A stretch of 64,000 nucleotides of DNA from Pteria penguin (GCA_035048485.1 CM068589.1:655001-719000), one strand, 5' to 3'. Positions 47,353 through 60,896 are shown, counted from the first letter of the stretch. A program made the numbers and translations. The notes: generated by a model not told the origin, from the sequence alone.

Positions 47353-47516
47353 ATACTTACCTGGTGTAGGTCTCACCGTGATCAGCAAGGCGGTGGGCCC
47401 AGGCCGAGGCTTTTCCATTGCACTCCGGATGAGCTGACGCCTGCGATAGTCCCAAATGTGGACTACTCGGGCACGTAATTTTTTAGTGTGGGGGTCTGCG
47501 TTCGCGCTAACCCCTG
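47353..47516 (+). ncRNA. U1: U1 spliceosomal snRNA
   Basis: U1 pairs with the 5' splice site in the first step of spliceosome assembly. The 164-nt sequence begins ATACTTACCTG, whose ACTTACCTG is the 5'-splice-site recognition stretch. Stem-loop II has the U1A protein loop ATTGCACTCC unchanged. Stem-loop III is AGTCC-CAAATGT-GGACT, where both arms differ from the vertebrate sequence I remember but still pair. An Sm-type site AATTTTTTAG follows. Stem-loop IV has CTGCG-TTCG-CGC and the end is CCCCTG. The length equals human U1. The U1-70K loop reads ATCAGCAAG, where ATCACGAAG is usual, so this may be a variant gene or a young pseudogene. Confidence 0.93.
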
Positions 47517-47878
47517 AAGAATCAAAAAGCAAAAAATCCTTTCTCCATAACTCAAAATAAATTTGCGCATTTAAGGGGGGTGCCTCCTTTTTCGCCACAA
47601 AAACACTCAAATAATTTGAGTAAAACTCAAGAAAAAAAAAAAAAAAAGATGAAAGGCTGAGTATTTTGGCTAATACTTAACTTTCACGGAAATCCTGGAT
47701 CCGCCACTGATATATAGGTACTCTGTTACACGAATATTATCTATCGTTTCACTAAGCGGGAAAGTAAAGTTGTTTTGGAAATGTAACGACAAACAAATAT
47801 TATTTTTGACACTTTTTTAAGTTGATGAAGTTTCGATACATTTATACTGTAAGATAGTCATCTTATACCCGCTACCAA

Positions 47879-48141
47879 GCAGGTGTGGCCTAGTGGATAA
47901 GGTGCTCGGCTCGTGATCGAGAGGTCCCGGGTTCGACTCCTGCCCAGGGAACACCGGTGTTCTGTCTTTCGGATGAGATAGTCAAAACCCAAGTAGGCGT
48001 GGCACATTAAAGATCCCTCACTGCTTCGGGTGGGTCCGTTGCAAAGGTCAAATTTTGTATGCAATGCATCAGGCAGATACCGTCACCATGTACGTGAAAT
48101 AATCCTGGAGTGACGTAAAACAATAATCAATCAATCAATAT
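47879..48141 (+). repeat. Full-length tRNA-derived SINE
   Basis: Head GCAGGTGTGGCCTAGTGGAT (A-box) and GGGTTCGACTCC (B-box). The body carries CTGTCTTTCGGATGAGATAG, GTAGGCGTGGCAC, GATCCCTCACTGCTTCGGGT and CAGATACCGTCACCATGTAC. The tail is CCTGGAGTGACGTAAAACAA then (ATCA)n. It is the most complete member of the family. Confidence 0.93.
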
Positions 48142-48153
48142 ACTCGCTACCTG

Positions 48154-48372
48154 GGTCCGGCGCCATAAACTGAGAATATACTTAAGTCAAAATTTCATAT
48201 TCTTCTGTTCATCAATGACTTAATAACTGGGATTTGGATTTTATTTAGTTTTATTCTACTGATAAATAGAATTAAACCATTCTGCATTAAAATTTATTTG
48301 AACGTTTGATAATGGAATAAATTAAAATGAAATTTTTGACTTAAGTATATTCTCAGTTTATGGCGCCGGACC
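48154..48372. mobile_element. MITE with ~45-bp terminal inverted repeats
   Basis: GGTCCGGCGCCATAAACTGA at the left end is the exact reverse complement of the right end, and the pairing goes on through GAATATACTTAAGTCAAAA. CTG flanks both ends, a possible 3-bp target duplication. It has no ORF. The superfamily is not known to me. Confidence 0.9.
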
Positions 48373-48428
48373 CTGGATCCGCCTTGTAACGTGGATGTGA
48401 TCCAGTAAACGGACAGACTGTTTACCTG

Positions 48429-48670
48429 GGGCCAGTTGTTCGAAACTTTAACCAATGGTTAAGCTAACCGGGGTTAAAGTTTGAGAGAGAATTAATTTAA
48501 TTTATTAGATTTCTGTGTAAAAATCAAAATTACCATTCAAAGCTTGTTTCATATGCTACAAATCAGTACACAGACTATGACTTAAAGTCTGCTCATTTCA
48601 AAGATATAGTCAGGTGAAATTTAACCATACGTTAGCTTAACCAGTGGTTAAAGTTTCGAACAACTGGCCC
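48429..48670. mobile_element. MITE with GGGCCAGTTGTTCGAAAC termini
   Basis: The left end GGGCCAGTTGTTCGAAACTT pairs with the right end, and subterminal TTAACCA-GGTTAAGCTAAC words are inverted too. CTG stands at both outer ends, as in the neighbouring MITE 56 bp away. Non-autonomous, no ORF. Confidence 0.9.
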
Positions 48671-48713
48671 CTGAACAACGGAACTATAACGTTGCATTCT
48701 AAACCTATTCATT

Positions 48714-48807
48714 GAATTTTTCACCGGAGTCATCTCTACCTGAAGGGATATGAAAACTTATAAGTTTTCATGTCCCTCCAGGTGGAGATGACTCCGGTGA
48801 AAAATTC
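48714..48807. repeat. 94-bp near-perfect hairpin
   Basis: Two ~46-bp arms start GAATTTTTCACCGGAGTCAT and end in its complement, with only three mismatches and almost no loop (AACTTATAAGTT at the centre is itself a palindrome). A third, diverged arm (AAGTCATCTCCACCTAGAGG) follows at 48838. It could be a tiny fold-back MITE. Transcription would give a strong double-stranded hairpin. Confidence 0.92.
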
Positions 48808-48952
48808 CAAAAACTATACATGGAACTTTTTACACAAGTCATCTCCACCTAGAGGGACAAGATAATTTATAATTTAATAGATTTGTACTATTGTAGTAAT
48901 AACCAGTGTCATTTCAAAGTAAGTACCGCTTGTCAATAGGGAGGAGATTTCG

Positions 48953-49024
48953 TATAAAAGCCCCAGCGGTCGATAGGCCGGTCAGATCCCGATTTGGACC
49001 CAAACTGCGGCACTCGACCATCAC
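48953..49024 (+). promoter_or_regulatory. Candidate TATA/initiator promoter with short first exon
   Basis: TATAAAAG at 48953 is 31 bp before the A of an initiator-like GTCAGATC (A at 48984), the right spacing. A GTAAGA splice donor follows at 49025, giving a 41-nt non-coding first exon. The next acceptor in a good context is TTCTACACAG at 50174-50183, just before the start codon of the uridine phosphorylase gene. The link to that gene is inferred from order and strand only. Confidence 0.5.
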
Positions 49025-49446
49025 GTAAGAAACTTTGACTTGGGGATCTCGCTCTCTATTGGCTCTATTTATTATCACATCTCTACAGATAAAACTTATT
49101 GTTGTAATTTGTAAATTTAAGTGTCTCTTTGATTATAAATTGTCACTGTATAATTGATATTTGATTAGATTATTAAAAGTTAATCTATAGGATTATATGT
49201 TATTAACTGTTAGTTAACTTCACCTTTTAGTTGTTTTTTTTTTAAACTGATGTTTATTAACCATCAAACTCTTTAAAGAACCGTGTGTTATCTAACAATA
49301 CTAAATTTCTTTGAAGCCCATAAACAGAAATGAAAACGATACGATTATTATTGCTTTTTTAATGATTTTTAATCGAGAGTTGAGAGTTGCGTCCCTTTAT
49401 CTTGTTTTTTTTTATCTCGACAACGCCACTACACATAATTTTCAGT

Positions 49447-49740
49447 TTGATTGATTGATTGATTGATTGATTATTGATTTACGTCACTCCAGGATTATTT
49501 CACGTATATGGTGACGGCATCTGCCTGATGCATTGCATACAAATTTAGACCTTTGCAACAGACCCTCCAGAAGCAGTGAGGAATCTTCTACGTGCCACGC
49601 CTACCGTGACACGGGGCCTCGGTCTTTACTGTCTCACCCCAAAGACAAGGCACCAGTGTATTTGTGTCCACGGCGGGAGTCGAACCCAGAATCTATCCGT
49701 CATGAGCCGAATACCTCATACATTGAGTCAAACCGGCTTC
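49447..49740 (-). repeat. Full-length tRNA-derived SINE, minus strand
   Basis: Same family as 47879-48141, inverted, with (TTGA)n at its 3' end (plus-strand left). It would lie in intron 1 of the uridine phosphorylase gene model. Confidence 0.93.
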
Positions 49741-50203
49741 AGAATTTAATTTGAAAAAAAGTATTGACATCATGTTCCTTTAATTATATTTGGTTTTGAT
49801 TACTTTTCTGCATAAAATTGAAACGAACTAATTGCGTGTGAGTGAAAATAGATAACAGTTCTATTTTTAGCATTAAGGATGCTGTATATACATTGATAGG
49901 AACATATTTCTAACGTACATCTGGCATTCCGCAGACAATGTGTTCATGTATGATAACAGATTGAAGACTCGTCTATATTTTAATCGTATTGTACTCATTT
50001 ATCATAAATTTGTGTTTATTTCTTGCATTTACCCCATCCCTGTCCATTTTCTGTAAAATTATTTTGATCTGCCACTGAATTACATATTTTACAGAGTATA
50101 AGTGTATATATGACAATATGTCGAATTCAAGCGTCATCTGTATGCTTTTCTAATTCACTTTTATAGACCAAACTTCTACACAGATTGGTGTTGTAATTAA
50201 TCA

Positions 50204-52017
<1,814 letters not shown>

Positions 52018-52299
52018 TAACTGTACAAACCTTTTAGGCTTTTAGTATTACTGAGTTTCCTTCGCTACTTGCTTCAACCATGCAGAAGAATTAGTTACTG
52101 CCGTCCAACATGTTGGAGAAGTAAGACTGGAGTGAATCAGACATAAGCATACGAACAATACCATCGTGATAATTCATCAAGCAGGATGATTTAGATAGGA
52201 ATCAGAAGTAGGCTTTGCAGTACTTTTTTATCTTTCATACATGTATTGATAACATGGGAAAATGCAGAAAAAAGAACTGACTCACAAATGACTAAACAA

Positions 52300-52664
52300 A
52301 CAAACAAAAAACCCCCCCCCAAAATATCAATATCAAAAAAAAAAAAAAAAAAAAAGAAAAAAACAAAAAACAAAAAAAACAAAAAACAAAAAAACATATC
52401 ACAAAACAAAAAAAAAAAAAAAAAAGAAAAAGAAAATAGAAATAAATAAATTAAATGAAGAAATAAAATAAAAGTTGAAACTTACTTTTAAGTGTAAAAT
52501 GTTTGAATTCTACTTAAATTTCGGTTGAAATCTTGGTAGATATTTGTCTTGAATTCAATATTCCAAAAGAAACTGAATATTACTATATAATATATAACCT
52601 ACAATAGATTTTAAATACTAGTGCATAAATTCTCTGCAATATTATATTATTGTATATTGTATTA

Positions 52665-52743
<79 letters not shown>

Positions 52744-52754
52744 CATTATTATTA
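52300..52754. repeat. A-rich tract and (ATT)n/(ATC)n microsatellite
   Basis: C and A runs at 52311-52430, then AT-rich sequence, then ATT/ATC triplets at about 52662-52754. They lead directly into the palindrome modules at 52755. Confidence 0.95.
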
Positions 52755-53105
52755 GGTTTCACAAGTTTCACTTGTGAAACCTTTTATTATTCTACTGTCT
52801 TTTCTTATTATTATTAGGTTTCACAAGTTTCACTTGTGAAACCTTTTATTATTCTACTGTCTTTTCTTATTATTAGGTTTCACAAGTTTCACTTGTGAAA
52901 CCTTTTATTATTCTACTGTCTTTTCTTATTAGGTTTCACAAGTTTCACTTGTGAAACCTTTTATTATTCTACTGTCTTTTCTTATTAGGTTTCACAAGTT
53001 TCACTTGTGAAACCTTTTATTATTCTACTGTCTTTTCTTATTTATTATTAGGTTTCACAAGTTTCACTTGTGAAACCTTTTATTATTCTACTGTCTTTTC
53101 TTATT
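52755..53105. repeat. Six tandem 27-bp palindrome modules
   Basis: GGTTTCACAAGT-TTC-ACTTGTGAAACC is a perfect hairpin with 12-bp arms. It starts at 52755, 52818, 52876, 52932, 52988 and 53051. Each is followed by the same CTTTTATTATTCTACTGTCT and TTTCTTATT stretch and a different number of TTA units. The module is the 5' end of the large elements downstream and occurs again at 58167. Confidence 0.97.
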
Positions 53106-53959
53106 TATTATTATTATTATTATTCTTCATCCGTTTTTTTTTATGTGACGACTCAGAAATCACTCATTATTAAAGATATTACTATTCTGTTTTCAGTGTT
53201 CGATTCGAAATTAAATTTTCAAGATTTGATTTTTTTAATTTTCTAAATTACCGCTTATAAGCGCGCAGCGCCACCTACGACGCCAAAATTTTGAATCGCT
53301 ATATCTTCCTTATTATTTGTCCGATTGGAATGAAATTTTCAGCATTCGATTCAGAAAAGGAGATGCAAGATTTTATGTCACTGCGTCAATTTCGTAGCTC
53401 TACCCCGAAAAAGTTGACCTTGACCCGATTGTTTTCATTTCAAAAAAAATATTTCAATCTTAGATTTTAGACAGTAGGATGAAAGATTTTAATGGTCTGA
53501 TTTGGAATATGAAAAATTTTTGAAATCGGACCATAAATAAAGTCACAATGAGCGTGGGAAAATTCGCTATGACGTCATCAAAGCTAATTAAATATTCATA
53601 CGTTAATATCTCTCTTATTAAATGAGATATCGGCATGAAATTTTATATCTAAACATGTTTCCACATTCTTAATCTACCTCTAGACTGAAAATGGCATGCT
53701 GCCAATATTTTTGAAATTATTGAAAATTTTCGAATCAAATGTTTGGCAAGGTCTAGCGACTTTATTTGCAGTCGGATTTTGATCGGGTTTCTTCCATTCG
53801 ATAGAGCGTTCAAATACCTACCAGTAGAGTGTTCTCAGATTTTCGCTAACTCTTACGGTTCTCGAGTTATTTGCGTTTGAACACGACAACCCCCTTTAAA
53901 GTGATGTTTGTGACGTCATCAACACTCATTAATTATTCATGAAATGTTTTCGCCTATAG

Positions 53960-56530
53960 CTCGCTTATTGAGGAAGATAGAGGTGTGAAATTTGGTAGCA
54001 TGATAGAGATTGAGAATATCTACCGACTGACAAGAGGAATTTGGCATGGAGCCAAATTCCTGAAAATGACGTCATACTTTGTAAATGACGTCATATCTCC
54101 CTTATTTTTCATCGGATCGAGGCGGGGACGGTTGGAATCGATTCTGCGTGAAAAAGTAAAATGGTAAATACCAGCAACAGAATTTCGATATCTCTTACCG
54201 TTTTCGAGATATTTGCGGTCAAAGTTCAGTGTTTGGCCTTTCCTGAAAATACAATTTAAAACTTCAGGTACCTGTGTCTCGCTTATTGATAAAGCTAGAG
54301 GTATGAAATTTGGTAGCATAAAAGAGAATGCAAATATCTACCGACTGACAAAAGGGAATTGGCAAGGTGCCAAATTCCTGAAAATGACGTCATACTTTTC
54401 TAAATGACGTCATAACTCCCTTATTTTTCATCGTATCGAATCGGGGATTGTTGCAATCGATTCTGCGTGAAAAAGTAGTTAAAGGAGAAAGGTCTGGTCT
54501 CAGATTTTCGATATCTCTTACCGTTTTCGAGATATTTGCGGTCAAAGTTCAGTGTTTGGCCTTTCCTGAAAATACAATTTAAAACTTCAGGTACCTGTGT
54601 CTCGCTTATTGATAAAGCTAGAGGTATGAAATTTGGTAGCATAAAAGAGAATGCAAATATCTACCGACTGACAAGAGGAATTTGGCATGGAGCCAAATTC
54701 CTGAAAATGACGTCATACTTTGTAAATGACGTCATATCTCCCTTATTTTTCATCGGATCGAGGCGGGGACGGTTGGAATCGATTCTGCGTGAAAAAGTAA
54801 AATGGTAGATACTAGCAACAGAATTTCGATATCTCTTACCTTTTTCGAGATATTTGCGGTCAAAGTTCAGTGTTTGGCCTTTCCTGAAAATACAATTTAA
54901 AACTTCAGGTACCTGTGTCTCGCTTATTGATAAAGCTAGAGGTATGAAATTTGGTAGCATAAAAGAGAATGCAAATATCTACCGACTGACAAAAGGGAAT
55001 TGGCATGGGACCAAATTCCTGAAAATGACGTCATACTTTGTAAATGACGTCATAACTCCCTTATTTTTCATCGTATCGAATCGGGGATTGTTGCAATCGA
55101 TTCTGCGTGAAAAAGTAGTTAGTCTGGTCTCAGATTTTCGATATCTCTTACCGTTTTCGAGATATTTGCGGTCAAAATTCAGTGTTTGGCCTTTCCTGAA
55201 AATACAATTTAAAACTTCAGGTACCTGTGTCTCGCTTATTGATAAAGCTAGAGGTATGAAATTTGGTAGCATAAAAGAGAATGCAAATATCTACCGACTG
55301 ACAAAAGGGAATTGGCATGGTACCAAATTCCTGAAAATGACGTCATACTTTGTAAATGACGTCATATCTCCCTTATTTTTCATCGGATCGAGGCGGGGAC
55401 GGTTGGAATCGATTCTGCGTGAAAAAGTGAAATCGTAAATACCAGCAACAGAATTTCGATATCTCTTACCGTTTTCGAGATATTTGCGGTCAAAGTTCAG
55501 TGTTTGGCCTTTCCTGAAAATACAATTTAAAACTTCAGGTACCTGTGTCTCGCTTATTGATAAAGCTAGAGGTATGAAATTTGGTAGCATAAAAGAGAAT
55601 GCAAATATCTACCGACTGACAAAAGGGAATTGGCAAGGTGCCAAATTCCTGAAAATGACGTCATACTTTTCTAAATGACGTCATAACTCCCTTATTTTTC
55701 ATCTTATCGAATCGGGGATTGTTGCAATCGATTCTGCGTGAAAAAGTAGTTAAAGGAGAAGGGTCTGGTCTCAGATTTTCGATATCTCTTACCGTTTTCG
55801 AGATATTTGCGGTCAAAGTTCAGTGTTTGGCCTTTCCTGAAAATACAATTTAAAACTTCAGGTACCTGTGTCTCGCTTATTGATAAAGCTAGAGGTATGA
55901 AATTTGGTAGCATAAAAGAGAATGCAAATATCTACCGACTGACAAGAGGAATTTGGCATGGAGCCAAATTCCTGAAAATGACGTCATACTTTGTAAATGA
56001 CGTCATATCTCCCTTATTTTTCATCGGATCGAGGCGGGGACGGTTGGAATCGATTCTGCGTGAAAAAGTAAAATGGTAGATACTAGCAACAGAATTTCGA
56101 TATCTCTTACCTTTTTCGAGATATTTGCGGTCAAAGTTCAGTGTTTGGCCTTTCCTGAAAATACAATTTAAAACTTCAGGTACCTGTGTCTCGCTTATTG
56201 ATAAAGCTAGAGGTATGAAATTTGGTAGCATAAAAGAGAATGCAAATATCTACCGACTGACAAAAGGGAATTGGCATGGGACCAAATTCCTGAAAATGAC
56301 GTCATACTTTGTAAATGACGTCATAACTCCATTAATTTTCATCTTATCGAATCGGGGATTGTTGCAATCGATTCTGCGCGAAAATTTATATGCATAACAT
56401 TGCCATCAAATTTTCGCTAACTCTTACCGTTTTCGAGTTATTTAGGTTTAAACACGACAACCCCCTTTAAAGTGATGCTTTCAACGTCACATAAAGTTCA
56501 TTACTGTTTAATGAAATGGTTTCAGCTAAA
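53960..56530 (+). repeat. ~318-bp tandem array with a 1271-bp higher-order unit
   Basis: Eight subunits begin CGCTTATTGA-AAAGCTAGAGG and have lengths of 312-323 bp. By the word at their hairpin centre they fall into types GGCATGGAGCC, GGCAAGGTGCC, CATGGGACC and CATGGTACC. Four subunits repeat as a block with exact spacing of 1271 bp (for example 54213/55484 and 54536/55807). Most subunits hold two TGACGTCA palindromes 19-20 bp apart and the fold-back GGAATTTGGC-ATGGA-GCCAAATTCC or a variant. The repeated ~99- and 90-codon ORFs here are by-products. Confidence 0.95.
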
Positions 56531-57655
56531 GCTCGCTTATTAAAGAAGGTAGAGATGTGAAAATTGGTAGCATGATAGGGAATGAGGGTATCTACCAACT
56601 CTTTACTTTGAAATTTCATCTTTCGGCTATTCATTCTCACAGACACATACTCCCGTTTAATGAAAAAATTTTTCGAAATATACGACGTTTTAAGAGAATT
56701 ACGTAAGATTTAATATTTTTCGATTTTCGCGTATGTAGCTTTTAGTTTTAATGGTAGATCTCTCAAATTTTCACTGTTATGTTCTCTAGGTTCATATCTT
56801 TAGAACTTTCATCGGCCGATATTATCTATCTCTTTTAGTTTGGCCTCTATTTCAATTTAAAGTTTTTTAAAAATTACGTAATGTTCAAAACTGTCTTATT
56901 TTTAGTCTTTTAGTTTCCAAAACATTACGAAACGATTTTCCGTAACGATTTTACTATGAAACATGTTTCCCGGTATTTGAAAGTGAGCAATTTAAAGATT
57001 TTTTTTATAAAAATATCTTACTTGCGTAACTTTCAAGTATTTTTTATTCGTCGTATGAACAAATTATAAAAACAAGAGTTTGAGAAAGCATTTTGATTTC
57101 GATTTCTTAAACAAAAATCAAATTTTGGGCACTCTACTGATGAACAACGCAATAAACATATCTTCAGAAGCGCGGTCAATTTGCCTTGCTTAATACCTTG
57201 CACGACACCGCTGTGATATAGGACTTCTTCCATGGACAAGGCGCAGTAACTCGCGATTAATTCAATCGCGATTTAAAGTGCTTTCTATAAAATAGAGTTT
57301 GAGAAAGTATTATGCATTCGAATTCTTAAACAAAAAAAACCCCCAAAAATAAAAAACCCCCCCCCCCCCAAAAAAAAAAAACAAAACAAAAAAAAAAAAA
57401 GAAAAAAAAAAGCAAATTTACATTCTACGACCTACTGCTGAACAAGGCCATAAAGAAATCTTCTCCGAGCGTCGGCATTACACATTAGAGAAGCGCGGTG
57501 AATTTGCCTTGCTTAATACCTCGCACTGCGCCGCTGTTATACAGGACTTCAAACGTGTGTGAATTAATCGCCAGTTACAGTGCTTTACCTGTGGAATACG
57601 AGACATTGTCAAGTCTTTCTTTTGTATATTGGGGAAAGCGGCATTACTAAAGGCC

Positions 57656-57818
57656 ATCGCGAGGAGAATTGTTTATTCCAGCAGAGTGGCGATTCAAGGT
57701 CAAACATCTGTACACGCGAAATAACTTGCGTAAGTTCATCGCGAGGAGAATTGTTTATTCCAGCAGAGAAGCGATTCAAGGTCAAACATCTGTACACGCG
57801 AAATACCTTGCGTAAGTT
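57656..57818 (+). repeat. Tandem duplication of ~83 bp inside element 1
   Basis: ATCGCGAGGAGAATTGTTTA ... ACACGCGAAATA-CTTGCGTA occurs twice in a row, and the pair is present again in element 2 (61174-61336). The duplication is therefore older than the tandem copying of the whole element. Confidence 0.9.
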
Positions 57819-58125
57819 AATAAATAAACAACATAAAGCGGGCAGTAAGGACTGAAGATCTAGGTTACACGTGCAGATTGTACTAAGTGTGATTGTCCTA
57901 CATGTTTCTTGTTTCAAATATATGGTCAAGAGTAGTCGATATTGTGCGATGTAGGCTTCAGTATAATGTGTATAATGTAAGTCGCCGTTACCTACAATTT
58001 CTGCAAGTAGATTGCGCAATGTGGATACCATCACTAAAGATCAGATATCTGGATCGTGAAAAAGAATTTTGTATTAGAGTAGGAGATCTCAGCTTCGCTG
58101 CTTCGACTTTAACTTGTGAAACCTA

Positions 58126-58156
58126 CTCGTTGCTTTAGCAACGAGCTCGTTTCTAG
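58126..58156 (+). other. 3' terminal hairpin plus CTAG of element 1
   Basis: Perfect 8-bp stem CTCGTTGC/GCAACGAG with loop TTTA, then 7 nt, then CTAG followed by T. Helitron-type transposons use such a hairpin and a CTRR end as a stop signal for rolling-circle transfer. The identical structure ends element 2 at 61644-61674. Confidence 0.75.
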
Positions 58157-58166
58157 TTTATTATTA

Positions 58167-60896
58167 GGTTTCACAAGTTTCACTTGTGAAACCTTTTATT
58201 ATTCTACTGTCTTTTCTTATTTATTATTATTATTATTATTCTTCATCCGTTTTTTTTTATGTGACAGCTCAGAAATCACTCATTATTAAAGATATTACTA
58301 TTCTGTTTTCAGTGTTCGATTCGAAATTAAATTTTCAAGATTTGATTTTTTTAATTTTCTAAATTACCGCTTATAAGCGCGCAGCGCCACCTACGACGCC
58401 AAAATTTTGAATCGCTATATCTTCCTTATTATTTGTCCGATTGGAATGAAATTTTCAGCATTCGATTCAGAAAAGGAGATGCAAGATTTTATGTCACTGC
58501 GTCAATTTCGTAGCTCTACCCCGAAAAAGTTGACCTTGACCCGATTGTTTTCATTTCAAAAAAAATATTTCAATCTTAGATTTTAGACAGCAGGATGAAA
58601 GATTTTAATGGTTTGATTTGGAATATGAAAAATTTTTGAAATCGGACCATAAATAAAGTCACAATGAGCGTGGGAAAATTCGCTATGACGTCATCAAAGC
58701 TAATTAAATATTCATACGTTAATATCTCTCTTATTAAATGAGATATCGGCATGAAATTTTATATCTAAACATGTTTCCACATTCTTAATCTACCTCTAGA
58801 ATGAAAATGGCATGCTGCCAATATTTTTGAAATTATTGAAAATTTTCGAATCAAATCTTTGGCAAGGTCTAGCGACTTTATTTGCAGTCGGATTTTGATC
58901 GGGTTTCTTCCATTCGATAGAGCGTTCAAATACCTACCAGTAAAGTGTTCTCAGATTTTCGCTAACTCTTACGGTTCTCGAGTTATTTGCGTTTGAACAC
59001 GACAACCCCCTTTAAAGTGATGTTTGTGACGTCATCAACACTCATTAATTATTCATGAAATGTTTTCGCCTATAGCTCGCTTATTGAGGAAGATAGAGGT
59101 GTGAAATTTGGTAGCATGATAGAGATTGAGAATATCTACCGACTGACAAGAGGAATTTGGCATGGAGCCAAATTCCTGAAAATGACGTCATACTTTGTAA
59201 ATGACGTCATATCTCCCTTATTTTTCATCGGATCGAGGCGGGGACGGTTGGAATCGATTCTGCGTGAAAAAGTAAAATAGTAAATACCAGCAACAGAATT
59301 TCGATATCTCTTACCGTTTTCGAGATATTTGCGGTCAAAGTTCACGGTTTCACCATTCCTGAAAACACACTTTTCAAATTCAGGAAGCTGTGTTTCGCTT
59401 ATTGAGGAAGTTAGAGGTGTGAAATTTGGTAGCATGATAGAAAATGAGAATATCTACCGACTTACAAGAGGAATTTGGCTTGGAGCCAAATTCCTGAAAA
59501 TGACGTCATACTTTGTAAATGACGTCATATCTCCCTTATTTATCATCGGATCGAATCGGGGATGGTTGGAATCGATTCTGCGTGAAAATTTAACATCAAC
59601 GTTGTACCAACAGATTTTCGATATCTCTTACCGTTTTCGAGATATTTGCGGTCAAAGTTCAGTGTTTGGCCTTTCCTGAAAATACAATTTAAAACTTCAG
59701 GTACCTGTGTCTCGCTTATTGATAAAGCTAGAGGTATGAAATTTGGTAGCATAAAAGAGAATGCAAATATCTACCGACTGACAAAAGGGAATTGGCATGG
59801 TACCAAATTCCTGAAAATGACGTCATACTTTGTAAATGACGTCATAACTCCATTAATTTTCATCTTATCGAATCGGGGATTGTTGCAATCGATTCTGCGC
59901 GAAAATTTATATGCATAACATTGCCATCAAATTTTCGCTAACTCTTACCGTTTTCGAGTTATTTAGGTTTAAACACGACAACCCCCTTTAAAGTGATGCT
60001 TTCAACGTCACATAAAGTTCATTAATGTTTAATGAAATGGTTTCAGCTAAAGCTCGCTTATTAAAGAAGGTAGAGATGTGAAAATTGGTAGCATGATAGG
60101 GAATGAGGGTATCTACCGACTCTTTACTTTGAAATTTCATCTTTCGGCTATTCATTCTCACAGACACATACTCCCGTTTAATGAAAAAAATTTTCGAAAT
60201 ATACGACGTTTTAAGAGAATTACGTAAGATTTAATATTTTTTGATTTTCGCGTATGTAGCTTTTAGTTTTAATGGTAGATCTCTCAAATTTTCACTGTTA
60301 TGTTCTCTAGGTTCATATCTTTAGAACTTTCATCGGCCGATATTATCTATCTCTTTTAGTTTGGCCTCTATTTCAATTTAAAGTTTTTTAAAAATTACGT
60401 AATGTTCAAAACTGTCTTATTTTTAGTCTTTTAGTTTCCAAAACATTACGAAACGATTTTCCGTAACGATTTTACTATGAAACATGTTTCCCGGTATTTG
60501 AAAGTGAGCAATTTAAAGATTTTTTTATAAAAATATCTTACTTGCGTAACTTTCAAGTATTTTTTATTCGTCGTATGAACAAATTATAAAAACAAGAGTT
60601 TGAGAAAGCATTTTGATTTCGATTTCTTAAACAAAAATCAAATTTTGGGCACTCTACTGATGAACAACGGAATAAACATATCTTCAGAAGCGCGGTCAAT
60701 TTGCCTTGCTTAATACCTTGCACGACACCGCTGTGATATAGGACTTCTTCCATGGACAAGGCGCAGTAACTCGCGATTAATTCAATCGCGATTTAAAGTG
60801 CTTTCTATAAAATAGAGTTTGAGAAAGTATTATGCATTCGAATTCTTAAACAAAAAAAACCCCAAAAAATAAACCCCCCCCCCCCCAAAAAAAAAC

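Larger units (their letters stand above)
53051..58156 (+). mobile_element. Helentron-like (HINE) element 1, about 5.1 kb
   Basis: The 5' part has the palindrome module, (TTA)n and a unique lead (CTTCATCCG, GTGACGACTCAGAAATCAC). The centre is a ~318-bp tandem array (53960-56530). The 3' part ends in ACTTGTGAAACC (58112-58123), a hairpin CTCGTTGC-TTTA-GCAACGAG (58126-58145) and CTAG before T (58153-58156). Inverted subterminal motifs, a 3' hairpin, CTAG-T termini and inner minisatellites are what is known for non-autonomous Helentrons. There is no transposase ORF. The class is inferred. Confidence 0.7.

Noticed and set aside
47338..47610. 90-codon minus-strand ORF
   Set aside because: It is antisense to the U1 snRNA, which explains its GC-rich unique sequence.
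52755..53105. CRISPR-like series of palindromic repeats
   Set aside because: The spacers between palindromes are the same sequence each time plus TTA units, and the DNA is clearly eukaryotic. The module is a transposon end.
57609..58034. 141-codon minus-strand ORF, repeated identically at 61127-61552
   Set aside because: It is carried by the tandem copy of the whole element and runs over an 83-bp duplication. There are no domain features, and the identity reflects recent DNA copying.
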